DNA from: Cycas panzhihuaensis
Taxonomy: Eukaryota; Cycadophyta
Length of the DNA: 64,000 nucleotides
Assembly (NCBI GenBank): GCA_023213395.1
Contig: CM041465.1
Location: forward strand, 73,353,741-73,417,740
Direction: 5' to 3'
Position 1 is the first letter of the stretch. Every line of letters begins with the position of its first letter. Positions 1-11,720 of this stretch are shown here, piece by piece. Made by a program: the position numbers and the translations under genes. Under the pieces are notes generated by a model, which was not told the origin of the DNA, did no database searches, and saw only the letters and a list, made by a program, of their open reading frames with translations.

Positions 1-1752
1 GGATTGCTTATCTAAATGAATGTAACTCACGTGTGTGTGAGTGATTGCTTTAGGGGTCCTAACCATTCTCCTTACATGATTAGTAGTTTGAACATTTCAA
101 TTCAGAGATTATCTTATTTAATGTTTTAAGTTCAAATTCATGTTTAAAGTGGTCTTATTTATAGACATGAATATAAATTTTTAATGATTTTAAAGTAGGA
201 GTCTTAATTAAAAAAATAACAAATAAATATTGAAAGTGCAAGGTAAGACTTTAGAGTGCTTAGTAAGGAAGGGGTCATTGCTAAAAGGTAAAAAAATAAT
301 CCTTCTTCAAACAAAAAAAAAACACCTGTAACAACAAAGCACCACATACCATTAGCTTAAAAAATGAGTGAAAAATACTTCTCAAATGATAAAAGGTCCT
401 TTATAATGTGCTTACAACTGAAAAATACCTTAAACATATATTTAAAGTTTTTAACTAATTAAAAAAATACTTTAGAAACATAAAATAAGGGGAAATAAAG
501 GGGCTTATTTAGTCTAAAATATAGCCAAAATATGTCAAATGATAATTCATGTTGAAGTACTCTGAGTCTATATTCTAACAGTTTAGATGGCTAAAAAAAC
601 AAACAGTCGGTTGAGAAGATATAAGCAAAATAGTACAACATGTTCCTTATGAACGAAAAACTAAATTGTGAGGCTTTTAATCCCTTTCATAGTGTAGCCC
701 TTGGCTATGTTTAGGGTACATATGACCAACTGCTTATCCCAAGGATGCTTCACAGACTTGAAAACAAATTCCAATTAGATTAAATATGTCAAAAATGTTT
801 GTAAAAGAATATATACTGTGATCGAAAATTTAAAGAGTCACATGACCTTTAATGCTTAGCCTATAAGTGATAAACTTTTTGCAAAATTGGTGAAATCTCG
901 ATCGAATCTCCAAAGAATCTTCTAATCTTGCTTGGGCAAGCTAGGATGGCTTTACCTGATATGTTGGGCTCAAAAGCGACATGGAAAGCAAAGGGTGTCA
1001 CTTGACGAAAGCTTTAAAGTAGAGTCAGACTTTATGCAACAATGTAGAGCCGAGGTAGATCACATAGGGACTGTTGGTGACATAAACTTCACACAAGAAA
1101 TGGAGAGAACTCATCACGATCTTCATAGTTGAATGATCATCCACGGTGGTTATATCTTCTATGGTTGAGACGCCTTCTAACTGTGGACAGGTGTTGCTCC
1201 AATCTGATGTAGATGCACCCTCTTCACTCAGCTACGAACAACTCCATGGAAATTGTAGAAGCCCATTAGGGAGGCCGCTTTTAGTGCATACACCACGAAG
1301 GTAGGATGCATAGAAGTAGAGATCCTCGGCCAAGTAGATGGAGTAGTGGGAGTGATGTGTGCTATGCAGTTTGAGCATGAACTTTATAGGCAACCATGCA
1401 ACAAAGGAGAAGGTTCACAATTTATGGAAGTAGGGGCTATGCATTTCGAGAGGTCGCATACAACCACAAACAAGTAGGTTCATGTGGCGGACAACACCAA
1501 AATAAAGGGAATAATACTCAATGGAGACAAATAAGATTTAAACATATTTTTGTTTGTTTTGGATGTCCACACAGAACAAGAGCAAATATGGTCTAATAAT
1601 TTTTTTAAATGAAGTTAAATAGCATGCATCATTTTGAACAACTCTTGCAAACATGGTTCTATTTTTCACAATGTAATGGAATGATGTTCTTCACTTGATG
1701 AATGATCAACCTGTAGCTAATTAGTATTTGTTGAAGAAAGTAAGAGAGTCTC
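1..1752. other. unassigned AT-rich DNA, probable interior of a minus-strand LTR element
   Basis: No coding region can be supported here. The first 900 bases are A/T-rich with several poly-A runs, and 930-1600 has somewhat more even composition but no frame gives a recognisable domain. Because a minus-strand primer-binding site sits at 1753-1764, this stretch is inferred to be the 5' interior of an element whose remainder lies off the left edge. Confidence 0.4.
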
Positions 1753-1764
1753 ACTCTGATACCA
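1753..1764 (-). other. tRNA-iMet-type primer-binding site
   Basis: On the minus strand this reads TGGTATCAGAGT, 11 of 12 bases of the usual plant initiator-Met PBS. It lies 2 bp from a TG-starting sequence at 1767, the spacing expected for PBS and 5' LTR. It shows that a minus-strand LTR retrotransposon begins here and runs leftward. Confidence 0.7.
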
Positions 1765-1766
1765 AA

Positions 1767-2291
1767 TGATAGAATTAGAATTAATATTACACCTAGAAAC
1801 AAACGTCGGGATCTTTATTCTCAGTATTTAATAGATATAAACTTATCAAATATTTCATGAACGCATTCAAATGAACATAATATATAAATGATTATAAATT
1901 GGATCTAAACTAGTGATAGATCAAATTAATTGATAGTTGATATAGAACTTTGGCAGAGTTTTGATTGTCACCAAATATACAACCTTATCTAGTTGTTAAG
2001 TGTAGACATGGTCTTAATTTATAAAGGGCTCAACGTCTATCATATTACAAACAATAAGTGTGCATTGGACATCATATGCTCATACTTCATCAGACCTTAT
2101 ATTACATACACTTGATTGGATAGTCATGAAGTTAGAGTAGGGTGATAATCCTCAACTAGGAAGTGCAACACTACATCATAAATTAAGCCATAATTGACTA
2201 ACCTTACACAAAAGTACATGAAGGGGCATTATATTTTAACATAAGGAACCACCTTAAGTTGAACTCACTTGACACCATGTTGTGCATAAAT
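1767..2291 (-). repeat. candidate 5' LTR of a minus-strand element (far boundary unresolved)
   Basis: The segment starts TGATAGAATT next to the PBS at 1753-1764. No second copy is visible in the window, so the outer end is not defined; it could end before 2291 or continue beyond element A, which starts at 2292. The assignment rests on the adjacent PBS only. Confidence 0.4.
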
Positions 2292-2532
2292 TGTTACAAA
2301 CCTAATTGGAACTTGAGGATAATCATTGAATTCAAGACAACACACAAGTATGCTTAAGAGATTTAATAATTAAAAGACCAATAAGTTTTATTGATAAAAA
2401 ATAAATGATGTTTTACTATAATGATTTTCATATTTTAATAGGTAGTATGGTGTTTATTCGAAAGTTTGTGACCTTTCAATCATACTCTTTTAAATATTAA
2501 ATAATAGTTAATTATTAAATAGGGTTGTAACA
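2292..2532 (-). repeat. element A 3' LTR
   Basis: Begins TGTTACAAACC and ends GTAACA, giving short inverted ends. It aligns along its length to 6373-6580, which lacks about 33 bp present here. It is followed at 2533 by a pyrimidine-rich tract, which is the PPT on the minus strand. Confidence 0.75.
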
Positions 2533-3589
2533 ATAACCCCTTCTTAAAATGCTTTGTCTTTGAAGCACATTAAAAATGCTAGCATAATGTTGCTTCTTAT
2601 TGATATGAGGATGTCATAATCATTTGGTGTATATCATTGAGTTGTAATTATTGGAAGTTTAAAACAATAGAGAATGCAAATACAAAAGTAAACTTAAATA
2701 ACTTGATGTTATTGTAGACCTTTCTAAATTCTTTGGTAGATGTTGATTACAAAAATCTTGAGTTCCTATATATGCTGTTATTTGTAGAATGAAGAATGTT
2801 GCCAAGGAATCCTGCACTTGATTCTGACTTCAGATTGCTGATGGATGTTATATTTTGAATAATTATTATTTGCAAGATTACTAAATACAAGTCTATGAAA
2901 AGTTGATGTTAGTGTTGATATAAACCATCGTCTTAAAATATAAGATTCTATATCAATGCTTGGGATTTGCTTGGATTCACTAGGGGATAAAATAATTTTT
3001 GTTGACACTAGAGAAACCACTAATATATAATATTAATTATTTGATTCGTATTATTTTATATATTGATTTCACCAACATTATCTTTAAAAGTTTTACTTTT
3101 AGTTTCATAAATATCATTTTTTATATTAGGAGTTGGGTTACGATTTCCAAAATTATTGAATATATTTCTCTAAAAAGTCATTGGTATTATTGCATGATAG
3201 TATTGTTTTAAAATATAAAAGTTTATATACTAGTTTCTAAATTCTGCCTAGGTTGATTAAGACACTAACTTATTATTGCTAGTACTAATACCTTTTTGCT
3301 CGGATTGATCAGGGGTTGTTATTGACATTAGTTAGTTCTCCTTAAATGGATCAGAGGATAGAAATATCATCATTAGCATTAGTGACTTTTTTGGCATATG
3401 CTTAATACCTTTTTGGTTATAAATTATTATCTATTTTTTTAGAAATGGTATTGGCTTTTCATCCCCATCAACTATCAATATTCCATCCTTATTTTCTTGT
3501 TGCTTATTGTCTTTTTCTTGTTGCTTGCTCAAATTATGGGTTATGATTTCCCTTGTGAACTACTTGTAGTTCATAAACCTTTTTTCCTT

Positions 3590-3830
3590 CTACGTCGTAT
3601 GATCTTGTCCTGCATTATCTTTTAATATAATTGTATTATCATCATCTACCTGCCTTACAAATTCATCTATATGTTCTTCATGGATTTTAGTTGAGTTTTT
3701 GTTATGTAAATATTCTAACCTTCTTAATTGCTCTTTTAATTTTTTGTCTAATGCCAATAAGAGGGCATCATTAAGGCTCACTAATGTCGAAAAAGATTTT
3801 AGGTATTTGAGCTATATTTGGTGAAAGAAT
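3590..3830 (-). pseudogene. short tail segment of the BRCT-type gene captured in element A
   Basis: A minus-strand frame of about 63 codons starts MSLNDALLLALDKKLKEQL and continues as a charged, non-repetitive peptide. The first residues match the end of the BRCT-gene reading frame in element B (LNDTYLLALDKKLKE near 9442-9490). The two loci also align at DNA level over roughly 1 kb (2533-3830 with 8466-9510). In A the BRCT domains are absent and only this downstream part of the cargo remains. The function of this tail is unknown; it is probably non-functional inside a transposon. Confidence 0.55.
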
Positions 3831-4568
3831 CCTTCATTATTTTTGTCTTTATATATGAACTCATGCTTGGCTTCTATGATGTTCCCTATCCAAAGCTTCC
3901 CCTACTCTCTTGAGAAATTATAAAGTAGGACTTCATTCATGCTTGATGTTGGTCTATTGCTGATTAAATCTAACTTCTAAGAAAGGCCGCCTTCTACAAT
4001 CTTCTTGGATATATAAATAGTGAATCTTGTAACTTTGTATGTCTTGAGTTGTTAATGATATTACATAAGCAACTCAATGTTATATTATTCTTTCTGCAGT
4101 GTGTTCTTACTATAGTACTAGGTGATATATACAAGGGATTCAATTTATGCATGAGAGTAAATTATGTTACAATTGATTGTTTGATTACATACTAGGACTG
4201 ATGTCACTATATAATGCAAGTTATATAGTGGTGGCTCAATATAGCAAATGATATTAATGTGGGCCTTATTGCTTAGTATGTTGTTGTTATATTATAGCTA
4301 TGGGTTATATTGTTATAATGGTGGGTTAATATAACTTTTGAGGTATTGGACAATATATTGCTTGTTTGACTATAAAGATAGGCAAGATGCGTTATCGTTA
4401 CTTATTAATATAAATACAAGGCAATGATTCAATATGGTAGTTTGACCATGGCTCAGACTCATATATTTAAGGTGACAAATTTATCTCTATTATGAAGGGG
4501 TGTATATAGGGTTATGCTATATATGCAAAAAGGCATATATATTAGGCAATTTGTTTTCATTATAAAGG

Positions 4569-4590
4569 CACACACACACACACACACACA
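4569..4590. repeat. (CA)11 microsatellite
   Basis: Eleven CA units run directly up to the stop codon of the rbcL fragment (4592). Confidence 0.95.
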
Positions 4591-4591
4591 A

Positions 4592-4960
4592 TTACAAGAC
4601 ATAAATTGCCTCAAATTCAAATTTGATCTCCTTCCATACTTCACAAGTAGAAGCTAATTCGAGACTCCATTTACTGGCTTTGTGGATTACTTCATTACCT
4701 TCATGAGCAAGACCATGCCCTTCATTATGCGCTTATACACAAGCTTCTAAGGCAACTCGATTCACTACTGCACTAGGTGCATTTCCCCAAGGGTGTCCCA
4801 AAGTTCCCCCATCGAACTGTAGTATAGAATCATCCCCAAAGATCTCGGTTAGAGCAGGCATATGCCAAATGTGAATACCCCCTGAAGCTATGGGCATAAC
4901 ACCTGGCATATATACTCAATCTTGGGTGAAATAAATACCAAAACTTTGATCTCTTTCTAA
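4592..4960 (-). pseudogene. rbcL: plastid rbcL 3' end, nuclear copy (NUPT)
   Basis: The minus strand encodes the last ~123 residues of the Rubisco large subunit, including [27 protein letters not shown] and [15 protein letters not shown], then [12 protein letters not shown] and a TAA in the native stop position. Rubisco large subunit is about 475 residues and plastid-encoded, so this is a C-terminal quarter transferred to the nucleus. The frame has no indels, but a Trp codon after FTQD reads TGA and a Gln codon after EACV reads TAA. The piece ends abruptly near 4960 at an A-rich run and abuts a CA tract at its other end. It is a pseudogene with no expected product. Confidence 0.9.
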
Positions 4961-4998
4961 AAAAAAAAGAAAAAGAATAAAATAAATAAAATAAAATA

Positions 4999-5000
<2 letters not shown>

Positions 5001-5050
<50 letters not shown>
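5001..5050. repeat. (AC)25 microsatellite
   Basis: Twenty-five uninterrupted AC units. Apparent long open frames across it are low-complexity artefacts. Confidence 0.97.
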
Positions 5051-5054
<4 letters not shown>

Positions 5055-5356
5055 ATAGATAAATAGATAGGGTTAAGTGATATGCAAAAATCCTTATATA
5101 TATGGCAATTTATCTTTGTTACAAAGGTGTATATTATTTCCAAGATACGAAACCACAACAATGATAATAATAACAACAAAGGGTTGACTATTTGCATAGC
5201 TCAAGTAGATCTCTTAAGATATATATTATTCAAAATTCATAAGAGTTGATTTATATCTCATTGTTTATGTATTCTCCTTGTATATGTAGGTGATTAATAT
5301 TCTCTATGTATTAAAGTTCAAAGGCATGTTTATATATTTCCAAACTTAAATACGTA

Positions 5357-5487
<131 letters not shown>

Positions 5488-6358
5488 ATGTAGTACAAAT
5501 GGTGATGCCTATATATATTATAGACAAAGGAAGGACTATGTATAATGTAATGCAATCTGTGGTGCAGTTGTTCCCACAATGTCATGATACACCTCGACTC
5601 ACCCAAGGGTTTTCATCACTGTTCAATATTCAACATACCCCAAGGTCTTCGTCAATATGTAGGCTTGTTGTAGATACTCAATGGAAGACTCAATTCTATA
5701 TCTATATGTTGATGTGTATGACATAAGTCAGAATATGAATATTTGCAACTTACGTAGGGGTGTTAATTAAGTGATATGTAGATATATGTTTTATAGTTCT
5801 TTTTGTGGCTCCTCTTTAATTTCTTGCCTTCTATATATATAAGTCAACCATGGATGATGATACATAATCGTCGTCACGTGATAGCCAATAACTACTTTGT
5901 AGATGTGATAATTAAGGCAATATAGGATGCACAACTAGGGTAATATAGATGCCCAATCGAAGCTTCTAATCTGTGTAGACCTCTCAAGATTACTCGCCTA
6001 CAAAGGCTTACTAGAGGATAATCATAAGAGGCATAAGAATGATGATTGATATTAAGTGATAGCCTATCTAGATGTTGGCTTGATAATCATGATAGGGTAC
6101 TTGATAACCCGAAAGATGGCTTGACAAAAGATAGATAAATGATAGTGATAAAAGTAGAGAGAATATGAAGTGATAATAAAGGAGCTCAAGCTAGAGAAAC
6201 GAGTGAAAAGGAGGGAATTAGATATGTAATGATTGATTTAGAACTTCACAAAGCAGAAAAGGATGGTAGGTCCAACCTCAAGCTCAATAAAAGATTATTA
6301 TAAGAAGAATGTGGGCAGAGTTCTTACTTATTAGAATGTCACCCAAGTGTCGACTTGT

Positions 6359-6370
6359 ACTTTGATACCA
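6359..6370 (-). other. element A primer-binding site
   Basis: Minus-strand TGGTATCAAAGT lies 2 bp inside the right LTR (6373-6580). It differs from the usual iMet PBS only near its 3' end. Confidence 0.7.
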
Positions 6371-6372
6371 CT

Positions 6373-6580
6373 CATTATGAACCTAGTTTGTAACTTGAGA
6401 ATAATTATTGAACTAAGAGAGAACACAAGTACACTGAAGAGATTTAATAGTTAAAAGATTTTGCTACAATGATTTTCATATTTTTATAGGTGGTATGGTG
6501 TTCATTTGAAAGGTCATGGCCTTTCAATCACACCCTTTCAAATATTAAATAATAGTGAATTATTAATTAGGGTTGTGACA
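6373..6580 (-). repeat. element A 5' LTR
   Basis: Aligns to 2292-2532 from the CATTATGAACC start to the GTGACA end. About 33 bp are missing relative to the other copy. TAAAC follows at 6581, against TAAAT before the left LTR. Confidence 0.75.
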
Positions 6581-6750
6581 TAAACTACTATAACGTTCTT
6601 AGAGAAGAATAAGAAGCAATCTACAAATACAAGGAAGTTCAACGAATGCAATAGTTGGGGGCACCTATGCATCCAAATTGGATCTACATCTTCAAATCTA
6701 ATGGAAAACACTCAAGAGATCTCACACAATGGTGGCTCTTTATATTAGAT
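6581..6750. other. spacer between elements A and C
   Basis: 170 bp with no gene, repeat partner or regulatory motif recognised. Confidence 0.5.
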
Positions 6751-7093
6751 TGCAAGATAGGCTTACTTTAAATATTACCATATAACAGATCTCAAAAGAC
6801 ACAAATGGGACAATCAATAGAACAGATTTATTATTGATCATTAAAAAAATTAAGTATAGTATAGGACATCAAAAGACTACACTATAATGAGCCCAAATGT
6901 AATAGCATGAAGCAAAGTAAGATATTCCCTAATACTCCAAAAGGCCCTATAAATACAACTAAAGGCCTCTTGCATGAATACCACATAGTGAGGGTAGATG
7001 AACCTTCATATAGAAATTTCAAGTGGTGAATATCCTACTACAATGAGTTGCTACTATTGATCAAGTGCCACAATCGAAAGCAACTATGTAGCA
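6751..7093 (-). repeat. element C 3' LTR
   Basis: Aligns collinearly with 16667-17052, sharing TTTATTATTGATCA, CCCTATAAATACAA and GTGGTGAATATCCTACTACA. It ends CTATGTAGCA, followed by a pyrimidine-rich tract at 7094-7108 (minus-strand PPT). CCCTATAAATACAA would be TATA-like on the plus strand, so the promoter assignment for this minus-strand element is unclear. The left edge is approximate. Confidence 0.65.
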
Positions 7094-7249
7094 TTTCCCC
7101 TTCCCTGAGATGTTGGGTTCCTAAAGTTAAGAAGATGTGGATGTATTTGAATGAACTCTAATGATTCCCATGTTTTTTTTCTTAATTTGTAGCCTACCCA
7201 TTGCATAAGATACTCTTAGATGGTCTAGTTATTGAGGCATGCTAGCGAT

Positions 7250-8220
7250 TGGCTAATATGTGGTCGTGAAGAACAATGAGAACTTGTTCATCATCAAGAA
7301 TAAAGGGGACAATTTGGAGAGTGGCAGATTGACAAACGTGTTTCTTAAGGCAAGAGATGTAGAAGATGTTGTGAATTTTGGAGTTAGGGAGAACTTTAAG
7401 GGCACATGCAACTTCCCTGATGCATTAGAGGATTATGTATGGGAGGCTGAGTTTGTGTTGCTTGTAAATTTTGAGGGATTGTTATTTATATGGTTGGAGG
7501 TGAAGAAAGATTAAGTCATTTGTGAAAATGGATCAATTGAAGTGGTAGCATTCAACAAGTTGTTTCATAGAATTACGAGTGGTGGGTAGGTTTTGTTTGA
7601 GTGTGTTGAGAGTTTTTTCCATGTCTTGAAGTTCTTATTAGATGGCAATCGTATATTAGTTGGTAGTATGTGGTGGGATGGCGGAGGGTAGCCATAAAGG
7701 GCCATAAATGGGGACATACTAATGGCAGAGACGTGAGAGGAGTTGTACCCATATTTGGTGAGGGCTAACTAGGATGTCCATTTATTTTGGTATTCAGATG
7801 CAAAATAATGTAAGTAGGTTTCTAATGTTTTGTTGAGGACTTTTGATTAGCCATTAGTCTGGGGGTGGTAAGTCGAGCTCATGTTGAAGGTGGTTCCTAA
7901 GGCACAAGAGATCTCTTACTAGAATAAACTTGTAAATTTAAGGTCTCAGTCATAAACTATGGTGGAAGAGAAGCCATAGAGTCAAAACATTGATTGGATG
8001 TACAAATTGGCAAGACGTATGGCTTTGTAGGAGGCATGGACAGGTAGGAAACGGTCATACGTGGTCAATTTATCCATGGTGACTAAGATGGAGTTGAAAT
8101 TGATGGATGAAAGAAGTTCAATAATAAAGTCCATGGCAATATCCTATTATATGCCTTCGGAAATGTGGAGAGGTTCGTTGAGGCCTTGTTACACAATTGT
8201 CTTTGCTTTATTACGTTGGC
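7250..8220 (-). pseudogene. element C integrase core and C-terminal part
   Basis: On the minus strand, near 8170-7670, lies a gypsy integrase core: DIAMDFI with the first catalytic Asp, YDRFLPVHASY, the region around YD-DLKFTS with the second Asp, and STYHPQTNG-SK where the catalytic Glu is expected but Lys or Ser is read. Downstream, near 7510-7260, the C-terminal module reads KVLPNSKIHNIF then SCLKKHVCQSATL and ends DDEQVLI, typical of chromovirus integrases. Integrase inserts the cDNA into host DNA. Many stops and several frameshifts make this copy dead. Its N-terminal zinc finger continues on the other side of element B at 12791. Confidence 0.8.
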
Positions 8221-8465
8221 TATTACGGACCTTTCTCCGTAACTTGAGAAGACAACCAATTTGAAGGGATTACACAAGTGCGCCATAGATAAATAATAGT
8301 CAAAGACCAATTGATTGATTGTAAAATATATATGATGTCCACCAATACAATGAAGCCATATTTATAGGTACATAATAGGCCTCTTTTAACTTTGAAAGTT
8401 GCAACTATTCGAGAAGCATCCTTTTATGAATATTTGCTTAATTAACTTTAAGAAGGTTCGTAACA
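8221..8465 (-). repeat. element B 3' LTR
   Basis: 245 bp, about 92% identical by eye to 12546-12790. The start reads TATTACGG where the other copy has TGTTACAG, and both end TTCGTAACA. The right edge adjoins the pyrimidine-rich 8466-8481. Confidence 0.85.
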
Positions 8466-8481
8466 ATTCCTCCCCCTTAAG
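8466..8481 (-). other. element B polypurine tract
   Basis: On the minus strand this is a run of A and G (CTTAAGGGGGAGGAAT) immediately before the 3' LTR, the place where plus-strand DNA synthesis is primed. Confidence 0.75.
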
Positions 8482-8569
8482 ATGTTTCACCCAAGAAACA
8501 AATTCGAATGATTGGTTGACCACTTCATTTAAGGTGGTTCATAACAAAAGCTTCTTCTTGAAATGTTTC

Positions 8570-9441
8570 GTCTTCGAAACTTGATAACGATTAGCTTGAT
8601 GTCTCCTCTTGCTAATAAAAGGATAACATAATCATCTGACATATGTCATCGAGTCATATTTGCTAGAACTTCAAATAATGAATACACATATAATAGCAAG
8701 CTTAAATAGGCTGATGGGACTGTGGAATAATTAGAATTCTTTCGTAGATGTCGATTACAAAAATATTGAATTCCTATATACTTTTGCTTGTAAGACAAAG
8801 ATGGTTACCACAGAATCTTCCATTCAATTTTGACTTTAAGTTGTCAACATGTATAGTATTGTTTTGGAATGTATGGTTTAATACCACTACTTGAAAACTT
8901 CTCAGATTTATTAAGAAACGAAATGGTTTTTGCTGACACTAGAAAATCCTTAGATACATATAATATAATTATTTGATTCATATTATTTGATTGATTAAGA
9001 AGTGAGCTTGATATTGTCGGTATCAGTAATTTTTGTTTAGATGGATCAAGAAATGTTATTAGTACTAGTTGATCCTTCTTCAATTGATCAAGGAATGTAG
9101 ATATTACCACTGGCATTAGCGACCATTTTGATATATACTTAATATTTTTATAGATTGTCATGTTTTCTTTTGGGAACGATACTAACATTTTATCTTTGTT
9201 AGCTACCAATAAGTTATCCTTATTTTTTTGTAGTATATATTTTCTTCTTCTTGCATGCTCAAATCATGTGTCGGGATTATGATTTGATTTATAGGCTCTT
9301 TTTCTTTCTGTATTACATGTTCTTGTATCCCAATGGCTTTTAATATAGACGTGTCATCCTTATATATGTCGTTGACAAGTTTATCTATATGTCTTTCATG
9401 ATTAAATGAATTCTCTTAATGCAACTCCTGTAATTTTTTAC
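8570..9441 (-). pseudogene. downstream part of captured gene or 3' region of element B
   Basis: This region follows the BRCT frame on the minus strand and is the part shared with element A (2533-3830). One open stretch (8844-9209) encodes about 121 residues beginning MVANKDKMLVSFPKENM, without recognisable motifs. Because both elements keep it, it may be either the original 3' region of this element family or the tail of the captured gene. Frames are interrupted, and no function is proposed. Confidence 0.4.
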
Positions 9442-10270
9442 TTATTCTTTTAATTTCTTATCTAACGCTAATAAGTAAGTGTCATTGAGATTTATTAATG
9501 TTGGAGAAGATTCTTTATGTTTATCTCCACTTTTTGAATCTGAAATCTTTTCATTTCTTCCCAATTTTCCATGAGTCCTTGCTTCCATAAGTCCTTTCAT
9601 AGTCTTTGCTTCTGTTTGAAGAGGTCCATGTAAACTAGTAGAATAGTTGTATGAGTTTTGATTGTATGTTGTTAACAGAGGTGGATCAACCTTTGCTTCA
9701 AAAAGTTCTTCTTCCCATCCACTTTTCAGGTAATTTTGTTTGGGAAGTAATGCCCAATTTTTCAAACAGTCTTCAAGCCAACGATGGCTGACTAACTTAA
9801 TTCCCATTTGTTTAGAAACACTGTATTTATTGCCTTCATGCTTGTAACAAATAAAATGTGTTACTTCACTTACAATTAATAGCTTTATAAATCGTGTTGC
9901 GATTATCCCAATCATTCTCATAATGTCACAATGATCTTGCCCTTGATATCCAGTTAAGCAAATGCATAAGGATGCACTACCTGGAATGTCCATCATATTT
10001 CTTACACGTTTGTACAATATTTTATTAGTATCCGCTGGCCAAACTATCTACAATTCATAAGTATGTAGCCAATGCCTTGCCATCCTTCCTAGTCGTAGAA
10101 CAAATAGGATTATAGTATGATAGCTGGTAAACAATGATGTGAGTACAACTTATGTTGTATCGTCTTGCATTGAATGCCCCCTAGTACATAAGTTCTGTTG
10201 CATATTTGTTTTGTGTCGTAGGGTCAAATCCTACTAGCACAAATCTTACTCCTTGAAATAATGTTCCCAT
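9442..10270 (-). pseudogene. captured plant gene encoding two N-terminal BRCT domains
   Basis: A minus-strand ATG at 10270 opens with MGTLFQGVRFVLVGFDP, the start of a first BRCT domain that continues with CTHIIVYQLSYYNPIC. The second domain (10017 to about 9740) reads LCICLTGYQGQDHCDIM, THFICYKHEGNKY and KLVSHRWLEDCLKNW with the hallmark Trp. A charged tail follows. The arrangement resembles plant BRCT proteins of the Arabidopsis At4g02110 type, which act in nuclear DNA-damage and chromatin contexts by binding phosphopeptides. The copy is broken by two stops in the first domain and a frameshift near 10030. The two domains run together with no intron-like gap, which suggests capture from mRNA if the donor gene has introns here. 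Confidence 0.8.
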
Positions 10271-10919
10271 TTCTTTGCCTATGCCCTTCACCTAACTTGT
10301 GTCTAAGATTTATGTAGGAGATAGAAGTGCAAGGGTCTCCGTGGAGGTGCGAGGATCTTTATGTGATGTGTTAGGGTGGATATAATACCTCCTATGTATA
10401 GACCCTATCTTCCCTTTGGAGCTCACTTAACTATCAATTGATGCCTTTAAACACCACTTTTAAAGAGTATATTCTCTCTCGCTATAATTTATTATTGTTG
10501 TTGGGTATGTCAATTTATTCTTTGGTACAATATATTCTTCTCTTAGGGTTGGATGATATTATTAAATATCCTTAGAACTATATATATGAGCTCACCATAT
10601 AGTTGATCAACACACAATGTAGAGTTTTACTGGATAATTGATCAAAACAATGTAGAATTTACTAGATAATTGATCAAAACATGAGCATAGGTTTATATGA
10701 ACCTCACACCTTTGTTGATGCACCTCATAGTTATATAGATGGTTTCATTAGATAGTTAATTAGTGCACAAACGTAAGACCCACACCCGCTAGATAATTGT
10801 TAACATATTTGAAATATTTATGTATTGCTTTGATTGTAGCGTTAAAGCATTTGTACTCGAAAATAATATTGAAACTTCTAATTGTGATTTTGGTTTGCCT
10901 TGATAAACAAAATTATATG
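10271..10919. other. element B interior, no gene recognised
   Basis: No coding frame is supported. It contains a degenerate tandem pair at 10618-10682 (period about 35), each unit carrying GGATAATTGATCAAAAC or GATAATTGATCAAAAC. Confidence 0.5.
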
Positions 10920-11720
10920 TTGCTTTTAAATCGACGATGTGTGAGATATATGTATGCTCGGTATAGGTTTTCCTGACGACAAAGTGTTACAATGATGATA
11001 TCAACAGGTGGAGTCCGAGACCTTATTTTGCTGTATTTTCGAGATCTTGATTTGGCATTTGTCAATGCCAACAATGGTTTCTTTTAATTATTTTGTCGGC
11101 GTGCTGAATCATAAGTTGCATAACATCTATAACGGCCACGATTCGACCGTCGACCGGTGCAGAATGAGATGGAGAATGGCTATTATAAAATAGTTGTGAT
11201 GACACTGTTGTTAAAGCCGTCGACCTTCACAGAGGACAATGTAGCTGTGATGACATCGTTGTTAAAGCCGTCGCCCTTCACGAAACACGAGCGTAGAGCC
11301 AAGAACTTGGAAGAATTCACTCATTCGGTTAATAAGATCATAGATCTACAACGTTGACTTCTGTATTAAGGCTTATACCTTTTTTTGAGCGACGTGGCTA
11401 TATATGAAAATAAGATAATGGAGCAATAGAGGAACGACAGGATGGAAGCAAGACGGAACTGGAGGAAATGAGGAGGAAACGAGACGGATGGACAGACAAA
11501 TGACTAGACAGATTGATGGATGAATCTCGAGAGAGATCAAGATTGGTGAGATGGATGGATTTGAAGACGAACAACTATATTACAATCGTGGATTAAGATA
11601 TATCAACCCGATATCACCTGGTAAGATCGCACCCACAAGATATTTCGTTTCCCTCGATGGGGCAGCACATATACTTCGGAAATTCCCCGTCGCTATGTAG
11701 TAGTATGTATTTGTAAACTT
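10920..11720. other. CG-rich unidentified island in element B
   Basis: This part is visibly richer in CG dinucleotides than the rest of the window (for example around 11130-11300). It includes a two-copy tandem repeat (11191-11230 and 11242-11281, period 51). Short frames exist on both strands (plus strand: EERQDGSKTELEEMRRKRD and following), but none matches a family I know. It may be further captured host DNA. Function unknown. Confidence 0.4.

Larger units (their letters stand above)
4509..5132. repeat. about 62-bp direct repeats flanking the rbcL fragment
   Basis: 4509-4570 and 5070-5132 share the pattern GGGTTA, then TATGCAAAAA, ATATAT, GGCAATTT and ACAAAGG/ATAAAGG. They are diverged but collinear, with a period of about 561 bp. 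They bracket the plastid fragment and the two CA tracts, suggesting a local duplication linked to the insertion. Confidence 0.5.

Noticed and set aside
932-1596. Two 66-codon plus-strand frames at the window start
   Set aside because: No domain similarity is recognisable, and they lie opposite the inferred minus-strand element.
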